The position numbers were made by a program, and so were the translations under genes. The notes under the pieces were generated by a model. That model did not search any database. It was not told the origin of the DNA and saw only the letters and a program-made list of their open reading frames with translations. Below are positions 46,709-55,810 of a DNA stretch of 64,000 nt, piece by piece. How positions within the stretch are numbered: the stretch's first letter is position 1; each line of letters opens with the position of its first letter. Source of the DNA: Bacteroidota bacterium (GTDB lineage: Bacteria; Bacteroidota; Bacteroidia; Chitinophagales; Chitinophagaceae); contig JAIUNW010000011.1 of assembly GCA_020161535.1 (NCBI GenBank), positions 1-64,000 on the forward strand, written 5' to 3'.

Positions 46709-47773
46709 TTGTCTGATTCCATTAGCCTCAATAAATTCATCAGCGATACCGGGTATTGTTCCCGGCGGGAAGCGGATGAATTGATCAAAGCCGGCCGTGT
46801 ATTGCTGAATGATAAAACGGCGGTTATGGGTAACCGTTATACTCCCGGCGATATCGTGGAAGTAGATGGTAGCCTGGTTACCCGCAGCCAGAAGGAAAAG
46901 CCCCTGTATATCGCTTTCAATAAACCGGTGGGTATCACCACCACCACCGAAGAACATATTCCCGGTAATATCATCCGTTATATTGGCTTTCATAAAAGGA
47001 TTTTTCCCATTGGCCGGTTGGACAAAGACTCGGAGGGATTAATCTTCCTGACAAACGATGGGGATATGGTGAACAAGTTGCTGCGTGCCGGCAATGCGCA
47101 TGAAAAAGAATACCTGGTCAGGGTACATCGCGTGCTGGAGCCGGGCTTCGCAGAAAAGATGAGCCAGGGCATTCCGCTCGATGGCAAGAAAACCCTGCCC
47201 TGTAAAGTGCAGGTAACCGGGCGCCAAAGCTTTCGCATTGTATTGGTGCAGGGCCTCAACCGCCAGATCAGGCGCATGTGCGAATACCTGGGCTACACCG
47301 TAACCGCTTTGCAACGTACGCGCATAATGCACGTGCGGCTCGATAAACTGGCCATTGGTAAGTGGCGTTACCTCAGCGAAGCCGAGATGACGCAACTGCT
47401 CAACAGCGTGGCTGATTCGAGTAAAACGGCCCCTGCGGCGCCAAAGGGATTTGATGGCGCTAATGCAGTACCAACAGGTTCTAGTCGGCCTTCCATTGTA
47501 CAAAAAGCGTTTAACCGAGGCGGGGTTAAAATCGAAGACGCTGATCGAACAGCTGACGTGCACAAAAAAACAGCAAAGAAGGCGGAGCGAAACCCGGCTA
47601 TTCCAAAAGCTACTGATCGAGGGCTCAATAAATACGGCATGACAAAGCCCGCGAAGAAAAAGGCTTCAACCTCCACAAAAAACGCGGCAGTTGCTAACGA
47701 GAAACCAGCGAAGCCCGCTGCCAAAAAAGGTTCTTATAAAGCATTTCGGGATAAACGGAATCGGCACCAATAA
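46709..47773 (+). CDS. rluF: RluF/RsuA-type 23S rRNA pseudouridine synthase with long basic tail
   Basis: 354 residues from TTG 46709, two bases after the rnr stop; no ATG is available before the domain. An N-terminal S4 RNA-binding domain (NKFISDTGYCSRREADELIK) is followed by the synthase domain with IAFNKPVGITTTT, the catalytic motif GRLDKDSEGLIFLT (Asp105) and QGLNRQIRRMCEYLGY. The catalytic part ends about residue 235. The remaining ~115 residues are rich in Lys and Ala and probably disordered, a tail also seen on RNase R next door. RluF modifies U2604 of 23S rRNA in E. coli; the exact target here is inferred. Confidence 0.88.
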   Translation: MSDSISLNKFISDTGYCSRREADELIKAGRVLLNDKTAVMGNRYTPGDIVEVDGSLVTRSQKEKPLYIAFNKPVGITTTTEEHIPGNIIRYIGFHKRIFPIGRLDKDSEGLIFLTNDGDMVNKLLRAGNAHEKEYLVRVHRVLEPGFAEKMSQGIPLDGKKTLPCKVQVTGRQSFRIVLVQGLNRQIRRMCEYLGYTVTALQRTRIMHVRLDKLAIGKWRYLSEAEMTQLLNSVADSSKTAPAAPKGFDGANAVPTGSSRPSIVQKAFNRGGVKIEDADRTADVHKKTAKKAERNPAIPKATDRGLNKYGMTKPAKKKASTSTKNAAVANEKPAKPAAKKGSYKAFRDKRNRHQ

Positions 47774-47827
47774 AGTGAACGGTACAGCGCATGGCCGCCA
47801 TCTTTAGTACGTTATCGCGTCAACCCA

Positions 47828-50032
47828 CTATAACTTCGTTATACCATTCAGGTAAGTGGTCAGTCTGCCGATCGCTTTGGCTACATCGTCAATGCCTTGT
47901 TGCGCTTCAACCCAATTGTTTTGCTCGATGGCTTCGCGGATAACTGGCAGTGTTTTCACGCCGTAGCCGGTGTAGAAGCCGGGCGCATAAATACTGTGTT
48001 TATACCATTTACGACGTGGTAATCCCTGTTCCAATAACAGTTGCTGTTCGGCGGTAAAAAGAATTTTGTTGATGGCTTTTATTTTAGCAGCGTCGGTTTT
48101 TTTGCTGGCATCGGCTGCTTGCGCGAGTATTGTTTGAATGCTATCGGTGGTGATTTTTAGTTGCGTGAGTGCGTTTTGCAGCGGACTAAAATTCAGGTAG
48201 GGAACAGCTTGTTTTGCAGGCAGTTCGCCCTGGTGTTTGGCCGTATCGTTGGCAAGAGTGGGTAATCCTGCTTTCCGGATAGCGTTGTCGACCGCAACCG
48301 ATTCACGCAATTCATTGGTGAAGGTCAACAACTGATCACTATAGCCATTGATGGTTTTATACAGGTCGCTAAAGGCAAATGGAAGCAGATCAGCATCGGC
48401 CATCTTGAGGGCAATATGTCCGGCGGTTTTCGCCAATGCCACCCCATACAAAAACGACGGATCTTTAAACCGACTGTAGTGAGCATAACTGTCGTAGATA
48501 CTATGGTAGTCGCCGCCTTCGGCCTCACCGCCAAAGCCAATGTTTAAGGAAGGAATGCCCGCGTGTTGAAAGAAGGGCGAATAATCTGAACCGGAGCCCA
48601 AGGCCGATAGCTCGATTTCTTTTTTAGCGAGCTGTTCTTTTTTGGCTGCCGTTGAATTGGCGTCGACCGTCTGTTTGGCGAGTAGTCTTTTTGCCACGCT
48701 CACATTGGTTTGCGGATCGATTACTGTGGCAGCCACTTCGTTTACCGCTTTGTGCAATGCATGCGACCCACCGATATCCAGGAAGCCGCGACCATTGCCA
48801 TCGGAGTTGATATAGATCACTGCCTTCTGTTGCAGGGCTTCCATATTATCTTCCACATATTCGGTAGAACCTAACAGGGCCGGCTCTTCACCATCCCAGG
48901 CACAATAGACCAGGGTGCGTTTGGGACGCCAGCCCGTCTTCAATAACTCGCCGATGGCTTTGGCTTCTTCCATTAAAGCAGCTAGGCCAGATACCGGATC
49001 GTCGGCACCATATACCCAGGCATCGTGGTGGTTGCCGCGAACCACCCATTCGTCGGGGTATTCACTGCCGGGAATCGTGGCAATGACATCATAGCAGGGA
49101 ACCGTGTTCCAGTTGAAGGCAAGCTTCAGGTGTACCATCGTTTTTCCGTTGCCCACATGGTAGGTAAAGGGAAGGGCACCTTGCCAGTCGGCCGGTACCA
49201 CGGGGCCTTCGAGCGATGCCAGCAAAGGCGTCGCGTCTTTATAACTAATTGGCAAAACCGGAATTTTCAACAGGTTTTCTGCTTCAGATCGCTGAATTCT
49301 TTGGGCATTTTCGGTGGCACCAATACCTGGCGTTAGTGGATCGCCCGGATACACCGGCATATCCATCACACTACCACGTTGTACACCATATTCATTTTTA
49401 AACGCGCCTTTCGGGTACACATCACCGGCAGCATATCCATCGTCGGCCGGATCAGAATAAATGATGCAACCGATGGCGCCATGTTCCTGTGCCAGTTTGG
49501 GTTTGATCCCCCGCCAGCTTCTGCCATATTTGGCAATGACGATCTTGCCTTTTACGCTGATGCCTAATTTTTCGAGCGCTTCATAATCTTTCGGTAAGCC
49601 ATAGTTCGCGAATACCAGGGGTGCTTGTACATCACCATCGGCGCTCCAGGCATTGTAGGTGGGCAACTCGCCTGGCTGACCCGAAGTAGGATCTTCTTTC
49701 AACGCTGGTTCTTTCAACAAGGCTTTGTATTTGGTTGGCGAAGTCATTTCCAGCAAACGCGTTTTCGGCGTGGGAAACAAAACCTGGTACACTTTCAATT
49801 CGGCATTCCAGCCATAAGATTTGAATTTCTGCAATAGTTTTTCCGCCACCGCCTTGCTACCAGCCGAACCAAGCTCATGGGGTTTGGCCGACAGTTCTTT
49901 GATGGTACTACCAATATTCTGCGCACTCAACGACGCATCAAACTGCTGTAAAAATTGATCAGTCGACGCACTTTGTGAAAACGCAAAAATGCAGAGGCTA
50001 AGCGCCCCACTAACGGCGAGAAACTTCTTCAT
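47828..50032 (-). CDS. M28 family zinc peptidase (glutamate carboxypeptidase II-like), exported
   Basis: 734 residues with signal peptide (FLAVSGALSLCIFAFSQ). A protease-associated insert occupies about 135-240 (GKIVIAKYGRSWRGIKPKLA). The catalytic zinc site is GNHHDAWVYGADDPVSG (His336, Asp345), AWDGEEPALLGSTEY (Glu382/Glu383) and the late ligand in DYHSIYDSY (His510). A C-terminal transferrin-receptor-like dimerisation domain follows (about 590-730). This is the layout of glutamate carboxypeptidase II and related exopeptidases. All metal ligands are in place. It is convergent with rluF and appears monocistronic. Confidence 0.92.
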   Translation of the reverse strand: MKKFLAVSGALSLCIFAFSQSASTDQFLQQFDASLSAQNIGSTIKELSAKPHELGSAGSKAVAEKLLQKFKSYGWNAELKVYQVLFPTPKTRLLEMTSPTKYKALLKEPALKEDPTSGQPGELPTYNAWSADGDVQAPLVFANYGLPKDYEALEKLGISVKGKIVIAKYGRSWRGIKPKLAQEHGAIGCIIYSDPADDGYAAGDVYPKGAFKNEYGVQRGSVMDMPVYPGDPLTPGIGATENAQRIQRSEAENLLKIPVLPISYKDATPLLASLEGPVVPADWQGALPFTYHVGNGKTMVHLKLAFNWNTVPCYDVIATIPGSEYPDEWVVRGNHHDAWVYGADDPVSGLAALMEEAKAIGELLKTGWRPKRTLVYCAWDGEEPALLGSTEYVEDNMEALQQKAVIYINSDGNGRGFLDIGGSHALHKAVNEVAATVIDPQTNVSVAKRLLAKQTVDANSTAAKKEQLAKKEIELSALGSGSDYSPFFQHAGIPSLNIGFGGEAEGGDYHSIYDSYAHYSRFKDPSFLYGVALAKTAGHIALKMADADLLPFAFSDLYKTINGYSDQLLTFTNELRESVAVDNAIRKAGLPTLANDTAKHQGELPAKQAVPYLNFSPLQNALTQLKITTDSIQTILAQAADASKKTDAAKIKAINKILFTAEQQLLLEQGLPRRKWYKHSIYAPGFYTGYGVKTLPVIREAIEQNNWVEAQQGIDDVAKAIGRLTTYLNGITKL

Positions 50033-50201
50033 AATTATATTTCGTTGTAAGAATAACCGTGGTAAGAAAGGCGGGCACAGCTAAAAAAGTTGCAACAATG
50101 TAAGTATTGTATTCCACTCCAAAAAGTCGAATTCTCCACCCACCCTCCGCGCCAAAAAAACATAGGCGACCCATCATACAACGTGTCGCCTACCCTTATC
50201 A

Positions 50202-50260
50202 CTGCCCGCCTTGCGGCAGCAACCTTAAACCATTAAACCTTAAACCTTAAACCTTAAAAA
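50202..50260. repeat. Intergenic TTAAACC-type repeat, copy 3
   Basis: CTGCCCGCCTTGCGGCAG forms a short GC hairpin, followed by CAACC and four TTAAACC-type heptamers (AACCTTAAACCATTAAACC, then TTAAACC twice). The array runs into the stop codon of the minus-strand oxidoreductase gene (50254-50256). Same layout as copies at 21572 and 22307. Confidence 0.65.
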
Positions 50261-51591
50261 TATTTAGTCACCCCTGGCACTGCCACCGGATAATACCCAT
50301 CCGCATTCGGCACAATTGGTGGCACTGCATCAAAGGCATAGACCTTCGGCATAATATCGATGCCACTTTTCAACGCTTTGTCCATGTCGATGATTTGTCC
50401 GCTGTAAGTTGCCATCCGCCCCAGTATCGACGTCATTGTACTATGGGCCCCATTCTCTGCATCAGCGAATTTGTATTCGCCTTTTGCAATGGCGGCAAAC
50501 AATTCATCGTGCTCGGTTTGGTATGGATTGTTTTCTTTTTTTAAATCGAATTGGTACAGGGATTTGCCCTTGGCATCAGAGATGCTACCCGCACCGCAAC
50601 GGATCGAACCCTTGGTGCCTACCAGCATCTCATCAACCCGGCTCATGGTGCCCGGAATATGCCGGCACTGGCTGTTTAGTATGCTGCCATCGGCGTAGGT
50701 GAACTCAACATAGTGGTGATCGAAGATCTCGCCATTGTCTTTGCCCTTGCGTACCTGCCGGCCACCCATGCCCTGGGCTTTCACCGGATAGCCTCCTTTG
50801 AACCAGTTTACAGCATCGATGTTGTGGATATGCTGCTCATTGATATGATCGCCGCAAAGCCAGTTGAAATAATACCAGTTGCGCATTTGGTATTCCATTT
50901 CTGTTTGTCCTTCTTTACGCGGACGCACCCATACACCATCGTTGTTCCACCAGGCCTGTGCAGAAGTGATATCACCAATCAGGTCTTTGCGCTGGAACAG
51001 TTCACGGTAGGAGTTTTGGTAGTGACGTTGCAGACCAACCACCACATTTAGTTTTTTCTGTTTGGCAATGGCAGCCGCCGCCAACACCTTTTGTACACCG
51101 GCAGGATCTGTGGCCACGGGTTTCTCCATGAACACGTGTTTGTCTTGTTTGATGGCTTCCGTAAAATGAATAGGACGGAAACCCGGCGGTGTAGCGAGGA
51201 TGACAACATCAGCCAGCGGAATCGCTTTCAGGTAAGCATCAAAGCCCGTGAATTTCCTTTCTTCCGGTACATCCACTTTGGCTTTCACCGAACCATTGTC
51301 GGTGGCTTCGTCTGATGTAATCGTTTTATAACATTCATCGAGCCGGTCGCGAAAGGCATCGGCCAAGGCAACGATCTTTACATTTTCTTTGGTCGACAAT
51401 GCCTGGATAGCCGCGCCGGTACCACGGCCGCCGCAACCGATCACGGCGATTTTAATGGTGCCCGCTGCACCGGAGAAATAGTTGGCGCGCGACAAAAACG
51501 GCGTGGCCATCAAGCCGGCGCCAATCAGCGTAGAATGGCGCATGAATTCGCGACGCGATGCAGGAGAATGGCCGGAAACTTCTTTTTTCAT
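50254..51591 (-). CDS. Gfo/Idh/MocA family oxidoreductase, Tat-exported
   Basis: 445 residues. The N-terminus SRREFMRHSTLIGAGLMATP is a twin-arginine signal. The Rossmann domain has IAVIGCGGRGTGAAIQAL and HVFMEKPVATDPAGV with the conserved Lys-Pro. The catalytic-side segment NWLCGDHINEQHIHNIDAVN includes the His that acts in the family. Such periplasmic members of Bacteroidota oxidise or epimerise sugars and glycosides, but the substrate cannot be told. It is followed on the opposite side by a SUMF1-fold protein (22 bases upstream in transcription order), and both probably share one transcript. Confidence 0.88.
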   Translation of the reverse strand: MKKEVSGHSPASRREFMRHSTLIGAGLMATPFLSRANYFSGAAGTIKIAVIGCGGRGTGAAIQALSTKENVKIVALADAFRDRLDECYKTITSDEATDNGSVKAKVDVPEERKFTGFDAYLKAIPLADVVILATPPGFRPIHFTEAIKQDKHVFMEKPVATDPAGVQKVLAAAAIAKQKKLNVVVGLQRHYQNSYRELFQRKDLIGDITSAQAWWNNDGVWVRPRKEGQTEMEYQMRNWYYFNWLCGDHINEQHIHNIDAVNWFKGGYPVKAQGMGGRQVRKGKDNGEIFDHHYVEFTYADGSILNSQCRHIPGTMSRVDEMLVGTKGSIRCGAGSISDAKGKSLYQFDLKKENNPYQTEHDELFAAIAKGEYKFADAENGAHSTMTSILGRMATYSGQIIDMDKALKSGIDIMPKVYAFDAVPPIVPNADGYYPVAVPGVTKYF

Positions 51592-51613
51592 ATTTACAAT
51601 TGTTTATAGAAGG

Positions 51614-52564
51614 TTATTGTGCGAGATATTGTTTGAAAAAGGCATCGATCTCAGCAGCCGATGGCTGCGGGTAGGGCCGAACAACGCGAAAGCCCACATT
51701 CCCGGCTTCTGTCAACCACCACCGGCTTTTTGGAATCTGCGGATCACGCCGGTTCCAGGCTGGTTCAGATTTTACCCGGGCTGCCGAACGAAGCAGGTTC
51801 GATTCATCGCGATAAGATCCGCCGCGTACGGACTTAGGATAACGGCCAGGGTTAAACGAAGTGAGCAAACCCTTGCTATCAGCGGCCAATCCGGCGTAGC
51901 CGTCGGCCTTATACGCGTCGAGTGTCCACTCGGCCACATTACCCATCATATCATACAAACCCCAGGCATTGGGTTTCTTTTCACCCGACTTGTGAAATTT
52001 GCCTTCGCTATTACTGCTGTACCAGGCATAATCACCCAGCGATGTGGTGGTGCTGCCGAAGTAATAAGTTGTTTTGGATCCTGCGCGACAAGCATATTCC
52101 CATTCGGCTTCGGTGGGCAGACGATAGAAAACACCCGTTTTTTCATACAACCAACGGCAATACATAAGCGCTGCATATTGAGAAAGACTTTGTACCGGGT
52201 AACCACCTTCTTTGCCCATGCCTAAACTAAAATCGATGTACTGCGGGCTGGGTCGCGTAACTGCATCGGTTGTTATATTCTGCGAAACAGACAAATCATT
52301 GGCGAAGGCATCAAATGCATCCCGACTGGTTTCGAGCGATGCCATCCAAAAAGCATTGATATGTACGGTGCGGGCAGGCCCTTCATCGGGTTGATGGCCG
52401 GGCTCGGCATCGGCACTGCCCAGCGAAAAATCGCCGGCCGGGATGGGCATCATTTTAAATGATAAAGTAGTGCCCGGTAGTTTTTGTTCATAGGGTTCGG
52501 CCGGATTTTGGGCGAACACAGCAAGAGGGCAGGTCAATGCGGCCACGCAACGAGCAAATTTCAT
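51614..52564 (-). CDS. SUMF1/formylglycine-generating-enzyme-fold protein, catalytic cysteines absent
   Basis: 316 residues with signal peptide (FARCVAALTCPLAVFAQ). SUMF1-fold motifs: MPIPAGDFSLGSADAEPGHQ, then DEGPARTVHINAFWMASLET, YCRWLYEKTGVFYRLPTEAE and WEYACRAGSKTTYYFGS, then MGNVAEWTLDAY. The C-terminal copper-binding cysteine pair of true formylglycine-generating enzymes is missing: the equivalent stretch reads LRSAARVKSEPAWNRRDPQI with no Cys. So it is a fold member of unknown, probably non-FGE role. No sulfatase gene is in the window. Precedes the Gfo/Idh gene. Confidence 0.85.
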   Translation of the reverse strand: MKFARCVAALTCPLAVFAQNPAEPYEQKLPGTTLSFKMMPIPAGDFSLGSADAEPGHQPDEGPARTVHINAFWMASLETSRDAFDAFANDLSVSQNITTDAVTRPSPQYIDFSLGMGKEGGYPVQSLSQYAALMYCRWLYEKTGVFYRLPTEAEWEYACRAGSKTTYYFGSTTTSLGDYAWYSSNSEGKFHKSGEKKPNAWGLYDMMGNVAEWTLDAYKADGYAGLAADSKGLLTSFNPGRYPKSVRGGSYRDESNLLRSAARVKSEPAWNRRDPQIPKSRWWLTEAGNVGFRVVRPYPQPSAAEIDAFFKQYLAQ

Positions 52565-52748
52565 CAGTCCAGGTTTTTATTCAATGCCTTAAAATTAAGG
52601 TATTCGGCTGCTTCAGGCGCACCTGATTAAATCGATTGCGCAGTTATGCCAGTGGTAGCCTAAAGCGGATGGTAGCCGGGCGTACCATACAGTGCCTATC
52701 GCCGCATTTATGCTTTTTACCTATATTTATCGAAATGAACCTGACGAT

Positions 52749-53669
52749 ATGCAAAGACGCGCATTTGTTCAACAGTCGCTCCTGGCGGGTGGCTCATTAT
52801 TAGGCGGATCAATGGTAGCCGCTGCCAGTCACCGTGTGGAAGACATGGAAGAAAAAACATTTAACCTGAACTATGGTTTTCACGACGGCATGTTTCGCAA
52901 CCATGCGGGCGATAATTTTATCGACCAGATAAAATTTGGCCATAGCATGGGTTTCCGTGCCATTGAAGACAATGGTATGATGGGCAGATCGGTGGATGAA
53001 CAGAAAAAGATTGGCGATACCCTCGCGAAACTGGGCATGACCATGGGCGTGTTTGTGGTGACCTCTGACAACTGGCATTGGAAGATGTCGCTCACTACCG
53101 GCAAGCAGGAATTTATTGACCGCATGATCAAAGATTGCAAGGAAGCCATTGAAGTGGGCAAACGTTGCAACGCAAAATGGGTAACTGTGGTGCCGGGTAA
53201 TTTTGATAGAAGCCTGTCGCTGGAATACCAAACCAGCAATGTGGTCAACGCCCTGCGCAAAGCGGCTGCCATTTTGGAGCCGGCGGGATTGGTAATGGTG
53301 TTGGAATCGCTGAGCGATAACCCTGATTTGTTCTTGCGACATACCGATCAGGCCTATGCCATTTGCCAGGCGGTGAACAGTTCCTCTTGCAAGTTCCTAT
53401 ATGATATGTACCATATGCAACGCAATGAAGGTGATATCATCGCCAATATCGACCGGGTATGGTCGGAGACGCCCTATTTCCAGATTGGCGACAACCCAGG
53501 CCGCCAGGAACCAGGCACGGGCGAAATGAATTACCGGAACATTTTCAAACATATCTATTCGAAAGGCTATAAAGGGGTTATGGGCATGGAGCATGGCATT
53601 TCGATCAAGGGCAAAGAAGGGGAACTGGCCCTGATCAAAGCGTACCGCGCCGCCGATAATTTTTTATAA
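52749..53669 (+). CDS. TIM-barrel protein, hydroxypyruvate isomerase/sugar epimerase family, Tat-exported
   Basis: 306 residues from ATG 52749: MQRRAFVQQSLLAGGSLLGG is a twin-arginine-type signal. The barrel follows the AP endonuclease-2/xylose isomerase-like pattern with metal ligands in MVLESLSD (Glu), FLYDMYHMQRNEGD (Asp, His), QIGDNPGRQEPGTGE and the last strand GVMGMEHG (Glu). Relatives include hydroxypyruvate isomerase and 3-keto-glucoside-related isomerases. It is divergent from the SUMF1-fold gene (184 bases between), so it may belong with the Gfo/Idh pair in periplasmic sugar conversion. Substrate unknown. Confidence 0.83.
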   Translation: MQRRAFVQQSLLAGGSLLGGSMVAAASHRVEDMEEKTFNLNYGFHDGMFRNHAGDNFIDQIKFGHSMGFRAIEDNGMMGRSVDEQKKIGDTLAKLGMTMGVFVVTSDNWHWKMSLTTGKQEFIDRMIKDCKEAIEVGKRCNAKWVTVVPGNFDRSLSLEYQTSNVVNALRKAAAILEPAGLVMVLESLSDNPDLFLRHTDQAYAICQAVNSSSCKFLYDMYHMQRNEGDIIANIDRVWSETPYFQIGDNPGRQEPGTGEMNYRNIFKHIYSKGYKGVMGMEHGISIKGKEGELALIKAYRAADNFL

Positions 53670-53722
53670 CTGGTATTAAACTTGTGGTGATACCGATAGT
53701 CTAATCACCTCAAATCATTAAT

Positions 53723-54091
53723 ATGAAAAATGTAGTTATCGCCCTTTGCTTTATTTTGTTGGCCGGCGCCGCCAGTGCACAAGATACAGGCCGGGCACAT
53801 AAATCAGCAGAAGAACGCGCCAAAGCGCAGTCTGACAAAATGAAAACCGAACTGGCCCTCACCGACGACCAGTACACGAAAATCTATGACCTGAATTTGA
53901 AGTACGCGAAGAAGAACGAAGAAATTCGCGGTGGTACCGACGAAAAGATGGCCAAAATGAAAGCATCGCAGGCTGCCATGCAGGAGAAAGATGCGGCAGT
54001 GAAGGCCATTCTCGATGCAGGTCAATATGAAAAGTACGAAGCCATGAAGGCCGATCGAAAAGATAAAATGAAAGAACACAGAAGGCACTAA
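53723..54091 (+). CDS. Small exported helical protein, unknown
   Basis: 122 residues. The signal peptide NVVIALCFILLAGAASAQ is followed by an all-helical, Lys/Glu/Ala-rich mature part of about 100 residues, with ELALTDDQYTKIYDLNLKYA and MKASQAAMQEKDAAVKAILD. The pattern of a LTxxQxxxI motif and repeated K/E helices resembles small Spy/CpxP-like or DUF4890-like periplasmic proteins. It ends in a basic MKEHRRH. The stop is followed nine bases later by the serine hydrolase gene. Confidence 0.75.
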   Translation: MKNVVIALCFILLAGAASAQDTGRAHKSAEERAKAQSDKMKTELALTDDQYTKIYDLNLKYAKKNEEIRGGTDEKMAKMKASQAAMQEKDAAVKAILDAGQYEKYEAMKADRKDKMKEHRRH

Positions 54092-54099
54092 ATTGCTGT

Positions 54100-55761
54100 A
54101 TGCAGCAAAACACATTTCATAGCAGAAAGGCACTCCTGGCGGGGTGTCTTTTTTTGTGCATGCAGGTAAGTGTATCGGCGCAAAATTTTGCCGATACGGC
54201 CAGGCAGATCGACCAGCTCTTTGCAAAATGGCAACGCAACAACGGCCCGGGAGCTTCCATTGAAATCAGTCGCAATGGCCAGCGTATTTATCGTTGGTAC
54301 GGTGGCATGGCCGATTTGGAACACGGTGTAGCGGTCGACAGCAATAGTATTTTCGAAGCAGGATCCGTTTCCAAACAGTTTACAGCAGCAGCCATTTTGT
54401 TATTGGCTGAACAGGGTGCGATTTCTTTGCAGGATGATATCCGTCGCTATTTCCCGGAACTGCCCGTGTACAGTCGACCGATTCGCGTGTATCATTTGTT
54501 GCACCATACCAGTGGCCTGCGCGATTGGGGATCGGTGGCATCGGTAGAGGGCTGGGGCCGGGGCTCACGGGCACACACAAACGAAGATGTATTGGCCATC
54601 ATCAGCCGGCAGCGTGCCCTCAACAATGTACCAGGTGCCGAATACATTTATAGCAATAGCAATTTTAACCTGATGGCCTTATTGGTGGAGCGGGTAACAA
54701 AAATCAGTTTTGCTTCTTTTTGCCAGCAGCAAATTTTCAGCAAAGCGGGCATGCCGCTGACGCGCTGGCGAAATCATTACCGTGCGGTGGTGCCCAACCG
54801 AACCATTGGCTATGCCGCAAATTTTCCGCTGGGTTGGCAAATGGATATGCCTTTTGAAGATGCCCATGGCAATGGTGGTTTATTAACTAACCCGGCTGAA
54901 TTAGCCCAGTGGGCCTGGTTAACGGGTACGGGACAGTTTCGAGGTTTGGGCTTCAGGAACCAGCAATGGGAGAAAGGGCGACTCAACAATGGTCGTGAAA
55001 TCACCTATGCAGCCGGTTTGGTGGTTACCGACTATCGGGGGCATTCGTTGGTTACACACAGTGGATCAACCGCCGGTTACCGTGCAAACCTTGACTATTA
55101 TCCCGAAGAAGGTTTGGTGATTGCGATTCAAAGCAACGATGCCAGTTTTCAACCGGTGGTGATGGCCAGGGCGGTGGCTGATTTGCTGTTGACAAATCAG
55201 GCGCCGGCATTTTCCTGGCCGGTAACAAAGTATGCGGCCAGTGCAAATGTGCTGTCGGCTTTGTCGGGCTGGTATCGGAACACCCGTAGCAACGAAACCA
55301 TGCAGGTTTTGTATGTGCAGGATAGTTTGCGTACAAAGAACGGTGCTGGCTGGCTGCCATTGGCGGAGAAATCTTTTCTGGTCAATAACCAGAAAGCACA
55401 GTTTATTGTAAAGGGTAAGGACACCATTTTGTATATAGCTGACCGGCCCGATATGTCTGATACCATCTACTGGAAAAAAGACAAACCAGCAGTAAAGAGT
55501 AACGCAAGTTTGGCCGCCTATACCGGCACTTATTTCAGCGAAGAAGCCAATGCCCAATTGGTGATCAGCCTGAAAAACGATTCTTTGTTTTGTAAGCAAA
55601 GCCGCGTTCCCGCGCTGTACATGACACCCACTTGTTTGCATGGATTTACCTTGCCTGGAACAGATATTTATTTTGTGATTGATGGAAAAAAGAAACCCAA
55701 CGGATGCTTGCTTTCGGTTAACCGTGCCCGTAATATCTGGTTCAGGAAAATAATGCCCTGA
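54100..55761 (+). CDS. Serine hydrolase, class C beta-lactamase/DD-peptidase-like, exported
   Basis: 553 residues with signal peptide (ALLAGCLFLCMQVSVSAQ). The SxxK motif is GSVSKQF (Ser89, Lys92), the YxN motif is YSNSNFNLM, and the third box reads HSGSTAGYR in place of KTG. The catalytic domain runs to about 370. The C-terminal ~170 residues form a lipocalin-like beta domain (GWYRNTRSNETMQVLYVQD, LAAYTGTYFSEEANAQLVIS) common in Bacteroidota beta-lactamase-family enzymes. It is likely a periplasmic esterase, D-aminopeptidase or DD-peptidase. Whether it hydrolyses beta-lactams cannot be told. Confidence 0.88.
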   Translation: MQQNTFHSRKALLAGCLFLCMQVSVSAQNFADTARQIDQLFAKWQRNNGPGASIEISRNGQRIYRWYGGMADLEHGVAVDSNSIFEAGSVSKQFTAAAILLLAEQGAISLQDDIRRYFPELPVYSRPIRVYHLLHHTSGLRDWGSVASVEGWGRGSRAHTNEDVLAIISRQRALNNVPGAEYIYSNSNFNLMALLVERVTKISFASFCQQQIFSKAGMPLTRWRNHYRAVVPNRTIGYAANFPLGWQMDMPFEDAHGNGGLLTNPAELAQWAWLTGTGQFRGLGFRNQQWEKGRLNNGREITYAAGLVVTDYRGHSLVTHSGSTAGYRANLDYYPEEGLVIAIQSNDASFQPVVMARAVADLLLTNQAPAFSWPVTKYAASANVLSALSGWYRNTRSNETMQVLYVQDSLRTKNGAGWLPLAEKSFLVNNQKAQFIVKGKDTILYIADRPDMSDTIYWKKDKPAVKSNASLAAYTGTYFSEEANAQLVISLKNDSLFCKQSRVPALYMTPTCLHGFTLPGTDIYFVIDGKKKPNGCLLSVNRARNIWFRKIMP

Positions 55762-55810
55762 TGTCAGGTCAGGCCGATGCCCTACATTTACAGTGTATTA
55801 GGAAGAGCGT

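Noticed and set aside
51614..52564. True formylglycine-generating enzyme activating a sulfatase
   Set aside because: The catalytic cysteine pair is absent and no sulfatase is in the window.
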